From: an uncultured Lachnospiraceae bacterium
GTDB taxonomy: Bacteria; Bacillota; Clostridia; Lachnospirales; Lachnospiraceae
Assembly (NCBI GenBank): GCA_902783305.1
Contig: CACZQU010000136.1
Coordinates: 1 to 20,413, forward strand
Length of the DNA: 20,413 nt
Direction of reading: 5' to 3'
The notes under the pieces are model-generated. The model had not been told where the DNA came from, made no database searches, and saw nothing but the letters and a program-made list of their open reading frames with translations. The position numbers and the translations under genes are program-made. Positions 1 through 6,853 of the stretch are shown in pieces. Each line of letters begins with the position of its first letter. Within the stretch, counting starts at the first letter, position 1.

Positions 1-57
1 GGTACTGTAGAAGCCTCAAGACAACATCGATTCTTCACACCGAAACAGAAGAGGTGC

Positions 58-195
58 TCCGGTGATATCCGGACGGATACCGTCCCATAGGTCTGTATCC
101 ACATCAAGTGGATGCGGACCGTACATGCCCGTGGCCGAAGGGGCGTGCCCGACCGAAGGGAGGGTTTTACACCGCTTTCCTTAAGCGGTGCAAAA
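58..195 (+). promoter_or_regulatory. Structured 5' leader RNA of the dehydrogenase gene, family not recognised
   Basis: The leader is packed with hairpins. Positions 58-62 pair with 69-73, which competes with 71-76 pairing with 80-85 around a three-base loop. A 13-bp stem joins 90-102 to 108-120 with a five-base loop, and its only non-Watson-Crick pairs are two G-U wobbles. Positions 124-130 pair with 141-147. A last hairpin joins 165-177 to 183-195 with one A-C mismatch. The motif CCGAAGGG occurs at 135-142 (as CCGAAGGG) and again at 153-160. The last stem has no U-run behind it, so it is not a simple terminator. The mutually exclusive first stems and the position ahead of the ribosome site suggest a cis-regulatory RNA. 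I checked by eye for lysine, FMN, SAM, TPP, cobalamin, glycine, THF, M-box, ZTP and T-box signatures and none fits well. Confidence 0.45.
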
Positions 196-223
196 GGCAT
201 ATTCTGCAGACCAGCGTTTATTT

Positions 224-230
224 AAGGAGG
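224..230 (+). promoter_or_regulatory. Ribosome binding site deciding the dehydrogenase start
   Basis: AAGGAGG lies seven bases before the ATG at 238. A second in-frame ATG at 250 would be 19 bases away, so 238 is the better start. Confidence 0.85.
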
Positions 231-237
231 AAAAAAA

Positions 238-1287
238 ATGGAAGGTACCATGAAAACAGCGGTTATGACCAGACTGAAATACTGTGAAATCCAGGAAAGG
301 CCGATTCCGCAGCCCAAGGATGATGAGGTTCTTGTAAAAGTGGAAAATGTAGGAGTCTGCGGGTCAGACCTTCATTATTATGAATCCGGCAGAATCGGGA
401 ACTTTATTGTAGAATATCCGTTTGTCCTCGGACACGAAGCAGGCGGTACCGTAGTAGAAGTGGGCAAAAATGTCACAAAGATCAAGGTTGGCGACCGTGT
501 CGCTCTCGAGCCGGGAAAGACCTGCGGGAAATGCGAATTCTGCAAAACCGGAAGATACAACCTCTGCCCGGATGTCATCTTCTTCGCCACGCCTCCTGTC
601 GATGGAGTTTTCCAGGAATATGTTGCTCATGAAGCAGAGCTTTGCTTCAAAATTCCGGAGAACATGTCTACCGAGGAAGCTGCTCTGATTGAGCCGCTGG
701 CCGTAGGTATGCATGCCGCCATACAGGGCGATGCTCATCTCGGCCAGACCGCGGTCGTGACAGGCTCCGGCTGCATCGGTCTGATGTCCCTTCTTTCCCT
801 GAAGGCAAGGGGCGTCTCCAAGGTCATCGTCGTTGATATTATGGATAAGCGTCTGGAACAGGCAAAGAAGCTTGGCGCAGACTATGTCATCAACGGCAAG
901 ACAGAGGATACCGTAGCCAGGATCATGGAGATTACCGAGGGAGCCGGCTTTGACCTGGGTGTCGAAACCGCCGGTTCACAGTTCACCGCTTCTCAGCTGA
1001 TCCAGGCAGCCAAAAAGGGAGCGACGATCGTCCTTGTCGGCTACAGCGCTTCCGGCGAAATGACTCTGCCCATCGGCATGGCTCTCGACAAGGAGCTGAC
1101 CTTCAAGACCGTGTTCCGCTATCGCAACATTTATCCGCTGGCCATCGAAGCGGTTGCAAGCGGAAAGATTGACGTCAAGGGTGTCGTCACAGACCGCTTC
1201 AAACTGGATGATATCCAGGAAGCCCTGACCGCATGCGTGGAAGATAAAGCCAATATCGTGAAGGGTGTCATCAAAATCTCCGACTGA
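238..1287 (+). CDS. Zinc-dependent alcohol/polyol dehydrogenase (sorbitol/xylitol dehydrogenase-like)
   Basis: This 349-residue protein is a medium-chain, zinc-dependent, NAD-linked dehydrogenase that would oxidise a sugar alcohol or a secondary alcohol to the ketone in the cytoplasm. The catalytic-zinc residues are C41 (in VCGSDLHYY), H66-E67 (in GHEAGG) and probably E152. Structural-zinc cysteines are C96, C99, C102 and C110. The nucleotide fold has GSGCIG at 176-181, and D200 at the end of the second strand favours NAD over NADP. Length and the GSDLHYY motif match sorbitol/xylitol dehydrogenases, but the exact substrate cannot be read from sequence. It is the only plus-strand gene, stands alone and follows a hairpin-rich leader. 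It converges on the hisA gene with a shared terminator between them. The family call is sure and the substrate open. Confidence 0.9.
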   Translation: MEGTMKTAVMTRLKYCEIQERPIPQPKDDEVLVKVENVGVCGSDLHYYESGRIGNFIVEYPFVLGHEAGGTVVEVGKNVTKIKVGDRVALEPGKTCGKCEFCKTGRYNLCPDVIFFATPPVDGVFQEYVAHEAELCFKIPENMSTEEAALIEPLAVGMHAAIQGDAHLGQTAVVTGSGCIGLMSLLSLKARGVSKVIVVDIMDKRLEQAKKLGADYVINGKTEDTVARIMEITEGAGFDLGVETAGSQFTASQLIQAAKKGATIVLVGYSASGEMTLPIGMALDKELTFKTVFRYRNIYPLAIEAVASGKIDVKGVVTDRFKLDDIQEALTACVEDKANIVKGVIKISD

Positions 1288-1388
1288 TCCCTTTGTCGTA
1301 CGCCGTACTACAGAGAGCTGAGCAGGTACTCAGGCACTGTAATTCAATAAGTATGGCTGACGCGAAACGTTGTCTGCCATTCCGGTAA

Positions 1389-1431
1389 AAAAACCCGCGA
1401 AACAGGATTATTTCCTGCTTCGCGGGTTTTT
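1389..1431. terminator. Bidirectional intrinsic terminator between convergent genes
   Basis: An inverted repeat pairs 1389-1407 with 1413-1431, with one mismatch (1402/1418) and a five-base loop. The GC core CCCGCGAA is flanked by an A-run on the left and a T-run on the right, so it can stop transcription from both sides. It ends two bases before the hisA stop codon and lies about 100 bases after the dehydrogenase stop. Confidence 0.9.
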
Positions 1432-1432
1432 C

Positions 1433-2203
1433 TTATCTGATTGAAATCACCTGTTCAAAAGGAATCGGTCCTCCGAACAGATCCAATGCGCTGCCAATGG
1501 TAAAATCCAGTCTTCCCTTGCCGCAGAGCCGCAGGAGATTCACATCCTCCATGCTCCCGATTCCTCCGGCATAGGTAACCGGTCTTTGGTGATATGTCCC
1601 CAGGAGCTCCGCCAGCTCCCGCTCAATACCGGAAGCCTTTCCTTCCACGTCCACGGCATGAACCAGGAACTCTGCGCAATACGCTCCGAGCGACTCCATC
1701 AGCTCCAGGGTGACAGGAACATCCGTAAATCTCTGCCAACGGTCGGTCACGATATAATACCGGTCATCCTTTCTCCTGCAGCTGATGTCCAGCACCAGCC
1801 TCTTTTGTCCTGCCGCGGATTTCATCTCCTCCAGCCTGTCCCAGCAGATTCTTCCCCCCTGAAAGACATAAGAGGTCACGATCACGTGGCTGGCTCCGGC
1901 TTCGAGGAAATAAGCCGCATTGTCCGGACGGATTCCTCCGCCGATCTGAAGGCCTCCCGGATAGGCGCCCAGCGCCTGAACCGCCTGCTGCCTTGTCGCT
2001 TCATATCCCGGGGTTCCGGCGCCGTTCAGAAGGATCACATGTCCCCCGGAAAGCCCATGCTCCCGGTAAAGCCCGGCAAACCAGGCCGCATCCTGGGAAG
2101 AGACATGATTTTCACGCAGTGCCCGGCCGTCATCCCGCAGGGAACCGCCTACGATCTGTTTCACCTTCCCGTCATGAATATCAATACACGGCCGGAATCT
2201 CAT
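1433..2203 (-). CDS. hisA: Phosphoribosylformimino-AICAR ribotide isomerase, eukaryotic-type HisA
   Basis: This 256-residue TIM barrel carries out the Amadori isomerisation of ProFAR to PRFAR in histidine synthesis. The N-terminus FRPCIDIHDGKVKQIVGG is the hallmark of the plant/yeast HIS6-type isomerase rather than the usual bacterial form (typically starting near MIIPAIDL). Likely acid/base residues are D8 and D139 (in LVLDISCRR). Phosphate-binding loops include GGGIR (88-92) and the late AGGIGS motif. The start ATG overlaps the dapB stop as ATGA (2200-2203), so translation is probably coupled, and it is the last gene before the terminator. No other his gene is in the window, so it sits apart from a his operon and within a lysine-pathway group. 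Family identity is clear from the motifs. Confidence 0.88.
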   Translation of the reverse strand: MRFRPCIDIHDGKVKQIVGGSLRDDGRALRENHVSSQDAAWFAGLYREHGLSGGHVILLNGAGTPGYEATRQQAVQALGAYPGGLQIGGGIRPDNAAYFLEAGASHVIVTSYVFQGGRICWDRLEEMKSAAGQKRLVLDISCRRKDDRYYIVTDRWQRFTDVPVTLELMESLGAYCAEFLVHAVDVEGKASGIERELAELLGTYHQRPVTYAGGIGSMEDVNLLRLCGKGRLDFTIGSALDLFGGPIPFEQVISIR

Positions 2204-2955
2204 GCGATCACATCCGCCATCTGATATCTGCCGGGAGCTTTTCCCTTCAGGAATTTTGCGGCTTCCAAAGCTCCCTTCGCAAAAATGGCCCGGGAAAACG
2301 CTGTGTGCTTAAACTCGATCACCTCGTCCGTACCGGCAAAGAGGATCTCATGCTCCCCGACAATGGTGCCGCCGCGGACCGCGCTGATCCCGATTTCCCT
2401 GCTGTCCCTTTTCTGGCTGACCTGGCTGCGGTCAAAGACATAATGGTATTGTCCATCCATCGCTTCGTTGATGCTGTCGGCCAGGGCCAGAGCCGTACCG
2501 CTGGGAGCGTCCAGCTTGCGGTTGTGGTGCTTCTCGACAATCTCCATATCAAAGCCGGCATTTGCCAGAACCTTTGCGGCGTCCTGCACCAGCTTCAGAA
2601 GAACATTGATGCCAAGGGACATATTGGCGGATTTGAGGATGGCGATTTCCCCGGAAGCCTCCTCGACCAGCGCAAGCTGCTCTTCACTCAGACCTGTCGT
2701 GCACAGAACGACCGGCAGTTTTTTTGCTCTGCAGTCCTTAAGAAGCTGATTCACTGCCTTTGCGGAGGAAAAATCCACCACAACATCGGCTTCCTCCACT
2801 ACCTCACCTACACTCCTGTAGACCGGAAAATCCGCCTTTCCGTCGTCCACGATATCCACACCCGCCACAATTTCAATCTGGGAATCCTTCTGTGCAAGAT
2901 CAGCGATCACTCTTCCCATATATCCCATGCAGCCATTCATGATGATTTTTGTCAT
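2200..2955 (-). CDS. dapB: 4-hydroxy-tetrahydrodipicolinate reductase
   Basis: This 251-residue enzyme reduces 4-hydroxy-tetrahydrodipicolinate with NAD(P)H, the second committed step of the diaminopimelate/lysine pathway. The N-terminal Rossmann segment is MNGCMGYMGR (6-15), and the CTTG loop is at 85-88. The family signature EKHHNRKLDAPSGTAL has catalytic H143/H144 and K147, followed by the substrate-binding SGT at 152-154. The conserved RGGTIVGEH motif comes later. The length is slightly below the usual 260-270 residues, which is normal for the shorter Clostridial form. It starts at ATG 2953-2955 with a GGGAGAG ribosome site. A palindromic element fills much of the 84-base gap to dapA upstream. 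The four-base overlap with hisA downstream supports a shared transcript. Confidence 0.96.
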   Translation of the reverse strand: MTKIIMNGCMGYMGRVIADLAQKDSQIEIVAGVDIVDDGKADFPVYRSVGEVVEEADVVVDFSSAKAVNQLLKDCRAKKLPVVLCTTGLSEEQLALVEEASGEIAILKSANMSLGINVLLKLVQDAAKVLANAGFDMEIVEKHHNRKLDAPSGTALALADSINEAMDGQYHYVFDRSQVSQKRDSREIGISAVRGGTIVGEHEILFAGTDEVIEFKHTAFSRAIFAKGALEAAKFLKGKAPGRYQMADVIA

Positions 2956-2978
2956 AGCTTATCTCTCCCTGAATCACC

Positions 2979-3029
2979 GGGGACGGTTCTCACTGGCTCG
3001 CCTTCGCCGAGTCAGTAAAAACCGTCCCC
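2979..3029. repeat. REP-like palindromic element between dapA and dapB
   Basis: The outer arms GGGGACGGTT (2979-2988) and AACCGTCCCC (3020-3029) pair perfectly. An inner stem joins 2992-3000 to 3008-3016 with one G-U pair and a seven-base loop. No T-run follows on the minus strand, so it is not a simple terminator. The GGGGACGGT core resembles palindromes scattered through many Clostridial genomes, but its mobility is an inference. It lies inside the transcript between dapA and dapB and could affect mRNA stability there. Confidence 0.7.
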
Positions 3030-3039
3030 ATGACTCCCT

Positions 3040-3924
3040 TTACATCAATCCATAGTCCTTCATTGACTTGATGAGACGTTCCTTGTTTTTGGGCTCCATT
3101 TCGCATAATGGCATTCTGGTGGGACCTACCTCCTTGCCAAGCAGATTCATCGCTGTCTTGACCGGAATAGGATTCACTTCGCAGAAAAGAGATTCAATCA
3201 GATCGATAGCATCCAGCTGAAGCTTCGCTGCTTTTGCCAGATTTCCATTCAGAAACTCCATGACGATGTCATGGGTCTGTCTTGGCGCAACATTGGAAAG
3301 AACAGAGATCACTCCGATTCCTCCGAGAGAAAGAACCGGCAGGATCTGATCGTCATTTCCGGAATACAGATCCAGCTTTCCATCGCAAAGTGCCATCGTC
3401 CTGGCAATCTGTGAAAGGTTGCCGCTGGCCGCCTTCAGTCCTACGATATTCGGTACATCCTTTGCCAGAGCGGCCATCGTCTCCGGAAGGATATTGCAGC
3501 CGGTCCGGCTGGGGACATTGTAGACAATGACCGGAACATCCACAGACTTCGCGACCGTCGTATAGTGTCCGATGAGACCCTTCTGGGACGCTTTGTTGTA
3601 ATACGGCGTCACGACAAGAATCCCGTCCACTCCATAGGATGCCGCTTCCTGTGACATCATCACCGCTGTCTCGGTGCAGTTGGAGCCTGTACCACCGATC
3701 ACGGGAAGACGTCCCTTCACCTGATCCACCGCAAATTTGATCGTTTTGAGGTGTTCCCCATGGGTAAGGGTCGAGGATTCTCCTGTCGTGCCGCAGATAA
3801 TGATCGCGTCGGTGCCGTTTTCTATCTGCTCATTCAGGATTTCGTCCAGTTTATCATAATTTACCTTCCCGTCATCATACATCGGGGTGACAATTGCCAC
3901 TCCGGCTCCTTTAAAGATCGCCAT
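3040..3924 (-). CDS. dapA: 4-hydroxy-tetrahydrodipicolinate synthase
   Basis: This 294-residue TIM-barrel aldolase of the DHDPS/NAL family condenses pyruvate with aspartate semialdehyde, the entry step into diaminopimelate and lysine. The pyruvate-binding loop GTTGES puts T46 and T47 in place. Y109 (in TPYYNK) and the catalytic Y135 (in YNVPSRTG, with R140 for substrate binding) complete the triad. K164 in GLKAASG is the Schiff-base lysine. All catalytic residues of true DapA are present, which argues against an N-acetylneuraminate lyase. The gene starts at ATG 3922-3924 behind a GGGAGG site, 25 bases after the stop of the adenosyltransferase gene. It is the second gene of a four-gene group. 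Confidence 0.96.
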   Translation of the reverse strand: MAIFKGAGVAIVTPMYDDGKVNYDKLDEILNEQIENGTDAIIICGTTGESSTLTHGEHLKTIKFAVDQVKGRLPVIGGTGSNCTETAVMMSQEAASYGVDGILVVTPYYNKASQKGLIGHYTTVAKSVDVPVIVYNVPSRTGCNILPETMAALAKDVPNIVGLKAASGNLSQIARTMALCDGKLDLYSGNDDQILPVLSLGGIGVISVLSNVAPRQTHDIVMEFLNGNLAKAAKLQLDAIDLIESLFCEVNPIPVKTAMNLLGKEVGPTRMPLCEMEPKNKERLIKSMKDYGLM

Positions 3925-3949
3925 CGATGAGCCTCCCTTCTTCTATACT

Positions 3950-4450
3950 TCAGATACCGACGTTGTCCTTTGTTGTCACCGTCGTGATACTGTCCGCGTA
4001 ACGCGTCAGCCAGTCCGGTATATTTACTCCTGTCAGAATCACGTGCATGGAACCCTCTGTCTGATCCAGCATTTCCCTCATCATTTCCTCACTGGCGATC
4101 CCCATTTCCAGAAGTCCCAGCGCTTCATCCAATACGAGAAGATCACACTCCCTGGTCACAATGACCTTCCTCGCGAAATTCAACCCATTCAGTATATTGG
4201 TCTGTTCCTCTTTCTGCTCTTCTTCATTGAGGTCATTGTAACAGGCTTCCTGTTTCTCAAACCGGAAAATCTTTATATCCTGTCTGTCGAGATTCTCCAG
4301 GAATTCCGTGTCTCCTTTGTCCTTTCCCTTCAGAAACTGGATGATGATCACGCTTTTTCCCATAGTGGAAGCCTGGAGGCATTTTCCTATCGCCAGGGAA
4401 GTCTTTCCCCTTCCGGTGCCGCAGATAACCTCTGTCTGAATTTTACTCAT
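3950..4450 (-). CDS. Cob(I)alamin adenosyltransferase-like P-loop protein (CobO/BtuR family)
   Basis: This 166-residue protein resembles the CobA/CobO/BtuR family, which transfers the adenosyl group of ATP to cob(I)yrinic acid or cobinamide. The P-loop reads GTGRGKTS (11-18), where the family usually shows GxGKGKTT, so K16 and T17 are kept. Further family signs are the segment VIIIQFLKG after the P-loop, DLLVLDEAL in the middle, and the end segment ILTGVNIPDWLTRYAD. It is shorter than E. coli BtuR (about 196 residues) and its P-loop is slightly divergent. It is the first gene behind the promoter at 4550-4578 and runs directly into dapA. No other cobalamin gene is nearby and no cobalamin riboswitch was seen upstream. 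The family is likely, but the true substrate is uncertain. Confidence 0.72.
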   Translation of the reverse strand: MSKIQTEVICGTGRGKTSLAIGKCLQASTMGKSVIIIQFLKGKDKGDTEFLENLDRQDIKIFRFEKQEACYNDLNEEEQKEEQTNILNGLNFARKVIVTRECDLLVLDEALGLLEMGIASEEMMREMLDQTEGSMHVILTGVNIPDWLTRYADSITTVTTKDNVGI

Positions 4451-4489
4451 GATTCCATATTGTCCTTTCTATGCCTGAGGAAAATCCTC

Positions 4490-4602
4490 AGGGGCTGCCG
4501 AAAATAACCTGTACACTTTGGGTTTACCGACTATTGAGGTGTTCTATTTATATTACCTTAAATCGACATAAATTGCAAGACAGGTAAACCGGCGCAGCCC
4601 CT
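4490..4602. repeat. 113-bp inverted repeat spanning the operon promoter
   Basis: The outer arms AGGGGCTGC (4490-4498) and GCAGCCCCT (4594-4602) are perfect reverse complements. Inner arms GGTTTACC (4521-4528) and GGTAAACC (4583-4590) are also perfect. The promoter of the cobO-dapA-dapB-hisA group lies between the inner arms. One inner arm sits just upstream of the -35, the other about 15 to 22 bases after the expected start site. It could be a paired operator or the ends of a small non-coding mobile element. Confidence 0.6.
4550..4578 (-). promoter_or_regulatory. Promoter of the cobO-like/dapA/dapB/hisA group
   Basis: On the minus strand, TTGCAA (4573-4578) and TAATAT (4550-4555) are separated by exactly 17 bases. 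The surrounding sequence is AT-rich, about 100 bases ahead of the first start codon. It is the only good sigma-A-type match in this intergenic region. Confidence 0.65.
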
Positions 4603-4609
4603 TAACAGG

Positions 4610-4751
4610 CCGGGCATGTTACTACTCACGGATTAACCGTAAAGCCACGCGCGGGCGAAGGGTCAGACCGTGAATTGTAACCGGGCGTGCTGCGAAGCAC
4701 GGCTTAACCGTAACGCCGCGCGCAGGAAAACAGTCAGCACGGTAACCGTTC
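4610..4751. repeat. 71-bp imperfect tandem duplication behind typA
   Basis: Two copies (4610-4680 and 4681-4751) both begin CCGGGC. They share blocks such as TTAACCGTAA (4632-4641 and 4703-4712), CGCGC and GTCAG in register, about two thirds identical by eye. Copy 2 has a perfect hairpin CGTGCT-GCGA-AGCACG (4686-4701) and its end runs into the typA stop codon. This resembles a dispersed intergenic repeat of gut Clostridia. No function can be read. Confidence 0.7.
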
Positions 4752-6582
4752 AGCTCTTGCGGAAAGCGGCACGTTTACGGTCCCTGGAGTCCAGAATCCG
4801 TTTACGGATGCGCAGATTCTCAGGAGTGACCTCCAGAAGCTCGTCCTGATCGATAAATTCGATGGACTGCTCCAGGGAAAAGATTCTGGGCGGCGTAAGC
4901 TTCAGTGCTTCATCCGCATTGGATGAACGGGTGTTGGTCAGATGCTTGGTCTTGCATACATTCAGCTCGATATCCTCTGCCTTTCCATTCTGTCCGATGA
5001 CCATGCCGGCATAGACCTTTTCCCCTGGACCGACAAACAGAGTTCCTCTTTCCTGTGCAATGAAAAGACCATAGGTTACCGTCTCTCCGGCTTCAAAAGC
5101 AATAAGAGAGCCCTGCTTCCGGTAAGTAAAATCTCCCTTATACGGCGCATACCCATCAAAAATGGTATTGATTACCCCCGTACCTTTGGTATTGGTCAGA
5201 AAATCCCCATTGAAGCCAATCAGTCCGCGGGAAGGAATCCGGAATTCCAGCCGGACGGATCCGTCCGTGGAGGTACTCATATTCTGAAGCTCCCCTTTTC
5301 GCTCACTCAACATCTGGATGACCGTTCCGGAGTATTCCTCTGCCACATCCACGTAGGCCAGCTCCATGGGTTCAAGCTTATTCCCCTTGCCGTCATACCG
5401 GTAAAGGACTTCCGGCTTACTGACGGCGAATTCGTACCCCTCCCGGCGCATGTTTTCAATCAGGACAGAAAGATGCAGCTCACCTCTTCCGGAGACTTTG
5501 AAGCATTCCGTTGTATCCGTATCCTCCACTCTGAGGCTGACATCGGTATTCAGCTCACGGTAAAGACGGTCGCGCAGGTGCCGGGAGGTCACATATTTTC
5601 CTTCCTGTCCTGCCATGGGGCTGTCATTGACCAGGAAATTCATCGCGATAGTCGGCTCGGAAATCTTCTGGAAAGGAATCGCCTTCGGATGCTCTCCGCC
5701 GCACAGCGTATCTCCGATGTGGATTCCGGAGATCCCGGAAATTGCGACGATGGATCCCACGGAAGCAGATTTTACCTCTACTTTACTCAGACCGTCAAAC
5801 TCATAAAGCTTACTGATCCTGACCTTGGTCACCTTATCCGGATCATGGTGGTTGAGCATGGTGAGATCCTGGTTGACACTGATCGTTCCGTTTTCCACCT
5901 TGCCTACACCGATTCTGCCCACATATTCATTGTAATCGATGGTACTGATCAGCACCTGTGTATCTGCCTCCGGATCCCCCTCAGGAGCGGGGATATACTT
6001 CAGAATGGCTTCAAATAACGGCTCCATATTCTCCGGCGTGTCCCTCAGATCCAGCACGGCATGGCCTGTCTTGGCCGAAGCATAAAGGAAAGGACAGTCC
6101 AGCTGCTCATCGGAAGCACCCAGATCCATCAGAAGCTCAAGCACTTCATCCACCACATCGTCTGGGCGCGCCTCGGGCCGGTCGATTTTATTGATGCACA
6201 CCAGGACATGCAGGTTCAGCTCCAGCGCCTTTTTCAGGACAAACTTTGTCTGCGGCATAGCCCCCTCGAAGGCATCCACCAGAAGAATGACACCGTCCAC
6301 CATTTTCAGTACGCGCTCCACTTCACCGCCAAAATCCGCGTGTCCGGGCGTATCCACGATATTTATCTTCGTTCCCTTGTAATGTACTGCCGTGTTTTTG
6401 GAAAGGATCGTGATGCCGCGCTCCCGTTCGATATCATTGGAATCCATGACCCTTTCCTGAACCTCCTGGTTCTCCCTGAATACACCGCTCTGCCGAAGCA
6501 GCTGGTCAACCAGCGTCGTTTTGCCATGGTCTACATGAGCGATAATTGCAACGTTGCGTACGTCATCCCGTTTAATTTTCAT
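4750..6582 (-). CDS. typA: Translational GTPase TypA/BipA
   Basis: This 610-residue ribosome-associated GTPase of the EF-G/LepA superfamily is linked to 50S assembly and stress adaptation. All G motifs are visible: G1 AHVDHGKT (15-22), G2 RGITI, G3 DTPGHADFGG, G4 NKID and G5 SAK. They are followed by the beta-barrel and EF-G-like domains III and V and the TypA-specific C-terminal domain (NVCKTKHLTNTRSS and TPPRIFSLEQSIEFI). The start is placed at ATG 6580-6582 because homologues begin near MKIKRDDVRN and a purine-rich GGAAGGATGAGAAGGG stretch precedes it. A longer frame would need a TTG at 6627 and adds 15 unconserved residues. The gene is alone between the repeats at 4610-4751 and the upstream aminotransferase terminator. 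Confidence 0.96.
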   Translation of the reverse strand: MKIKRDDVRNVAIIAHVDHGKTTLVDQLLRQSGVFRENQEVQERVMDSNDIERERGITILSKNTAVHYKGTKINIVDTPGHADFGGEVERVLKMVDGVILLVDAFEGAMPQTKFVLKKALELNLHVLVCINKIDRPEARPDDVVDEVLELLMDLGASDEQLDCPFLYASAKTGHAVLDLRDTPENMEPLFEAILKYIPAPEGDPEADTQVLISTIDYNEYVGRIGVGKVENGTISVNQDLTMLNHHDPDKVTKVRISKLYEFDGLSKVEVKSASVGSIVAISGISGIHIGDTLCGGEHPKAIPFQKISEPTIAMNFLVNDSPMAGQEGKYVTSRHLRDRLYRELNTDVSLRVEDTDTTECFKVSGRGELHLSVLIENMRREGYEFAVSKPEVLYRYDGKGNKLEPMELAYVDVAEEYSGTVIQMLSERKGELQNMSTSTDGSVRLEFRIPSRGLIGFNGDFLTNTKGTGVINTIFDGYAPYKGDFTYRKQGSLIAFEAGETVTYGLFIAQERGTLFVGPGEKVYAGMVIGQNGKAEDIELNVCKTKHLTNTRSSNADEALKLTPPRIFSLEQSIEFIDQDELLEVTPENLRIRKRILDSRDRKRAAFRKS

Positions 6583-6788
6583 ATCCCTTCTCATCCTTCC
6601 GGGTAAAAAATCTTTATTTATTGCCAAAATGACAGTTTACCACAAATGACGCAGATATCAAGTCCTGAGGAAAAAAAACACGAATCGGAAAAGCAGTATG
6701 ACGATTCACTCCTGGATTCCGATCAGGAGAAATCCCCGATTCGCGAATGTCTGTAAGGATGCTTTGAATAGAAAAAACAGCAGCAGAC

Positions 6789-6837
6789 AAAAAAGACGGT
6801 ACAGTGGCTGATCCTTCTGATCACTCACTGTACCGTC
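6789..6837 (-). terminator. Intrinsic terminator of the aminotransferase gene
   Basis: A 12-bp perfect stem joins 6795-6806 to 6826-6837. A second stem (6809-6813 with 6819-6823) extends it past a two-by-two internal loop. On the minus strand it is followed by six T (6789-6794). It begins 16 bases after the aminotransferase stop. Its GGGGACGGT/ACCGTC outer core resembles the palindrome at 2979-3029. Confidence 0.92.
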
Positions 6838-6853
6838 CCCTATGTCTGAATCC

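Noticed and set aside
1..90. An open frame at the window start, ending TAG at 88-90
   Set aside because: Its product is composition-like random sequence and it runs through the hairpins of the leader, so I do not call an upstream gene end.
1..200. Lysine riboswitch ahead of the dehydrogenase
   Set aside because: GAGGTGC and GCCGAAGG recall the L box, but the AGUA loop and the conserved P4-P5 junction are missing, and the gene is not lysine-related.
1993..3018. A 341-codon plus-strand frame across hisA and dapB
   Set aside because: It is antisense to two genes with complete catalytic motifs. Its product shows no recognisable family and no ribosome site.
4451..4609. Cobalamin riboswitch ahead of the CobO-like gene
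   Set aside because: No B12 box or GCCACUG-type motif on the minus strand; the region is a promoter inside an inverted repeat.
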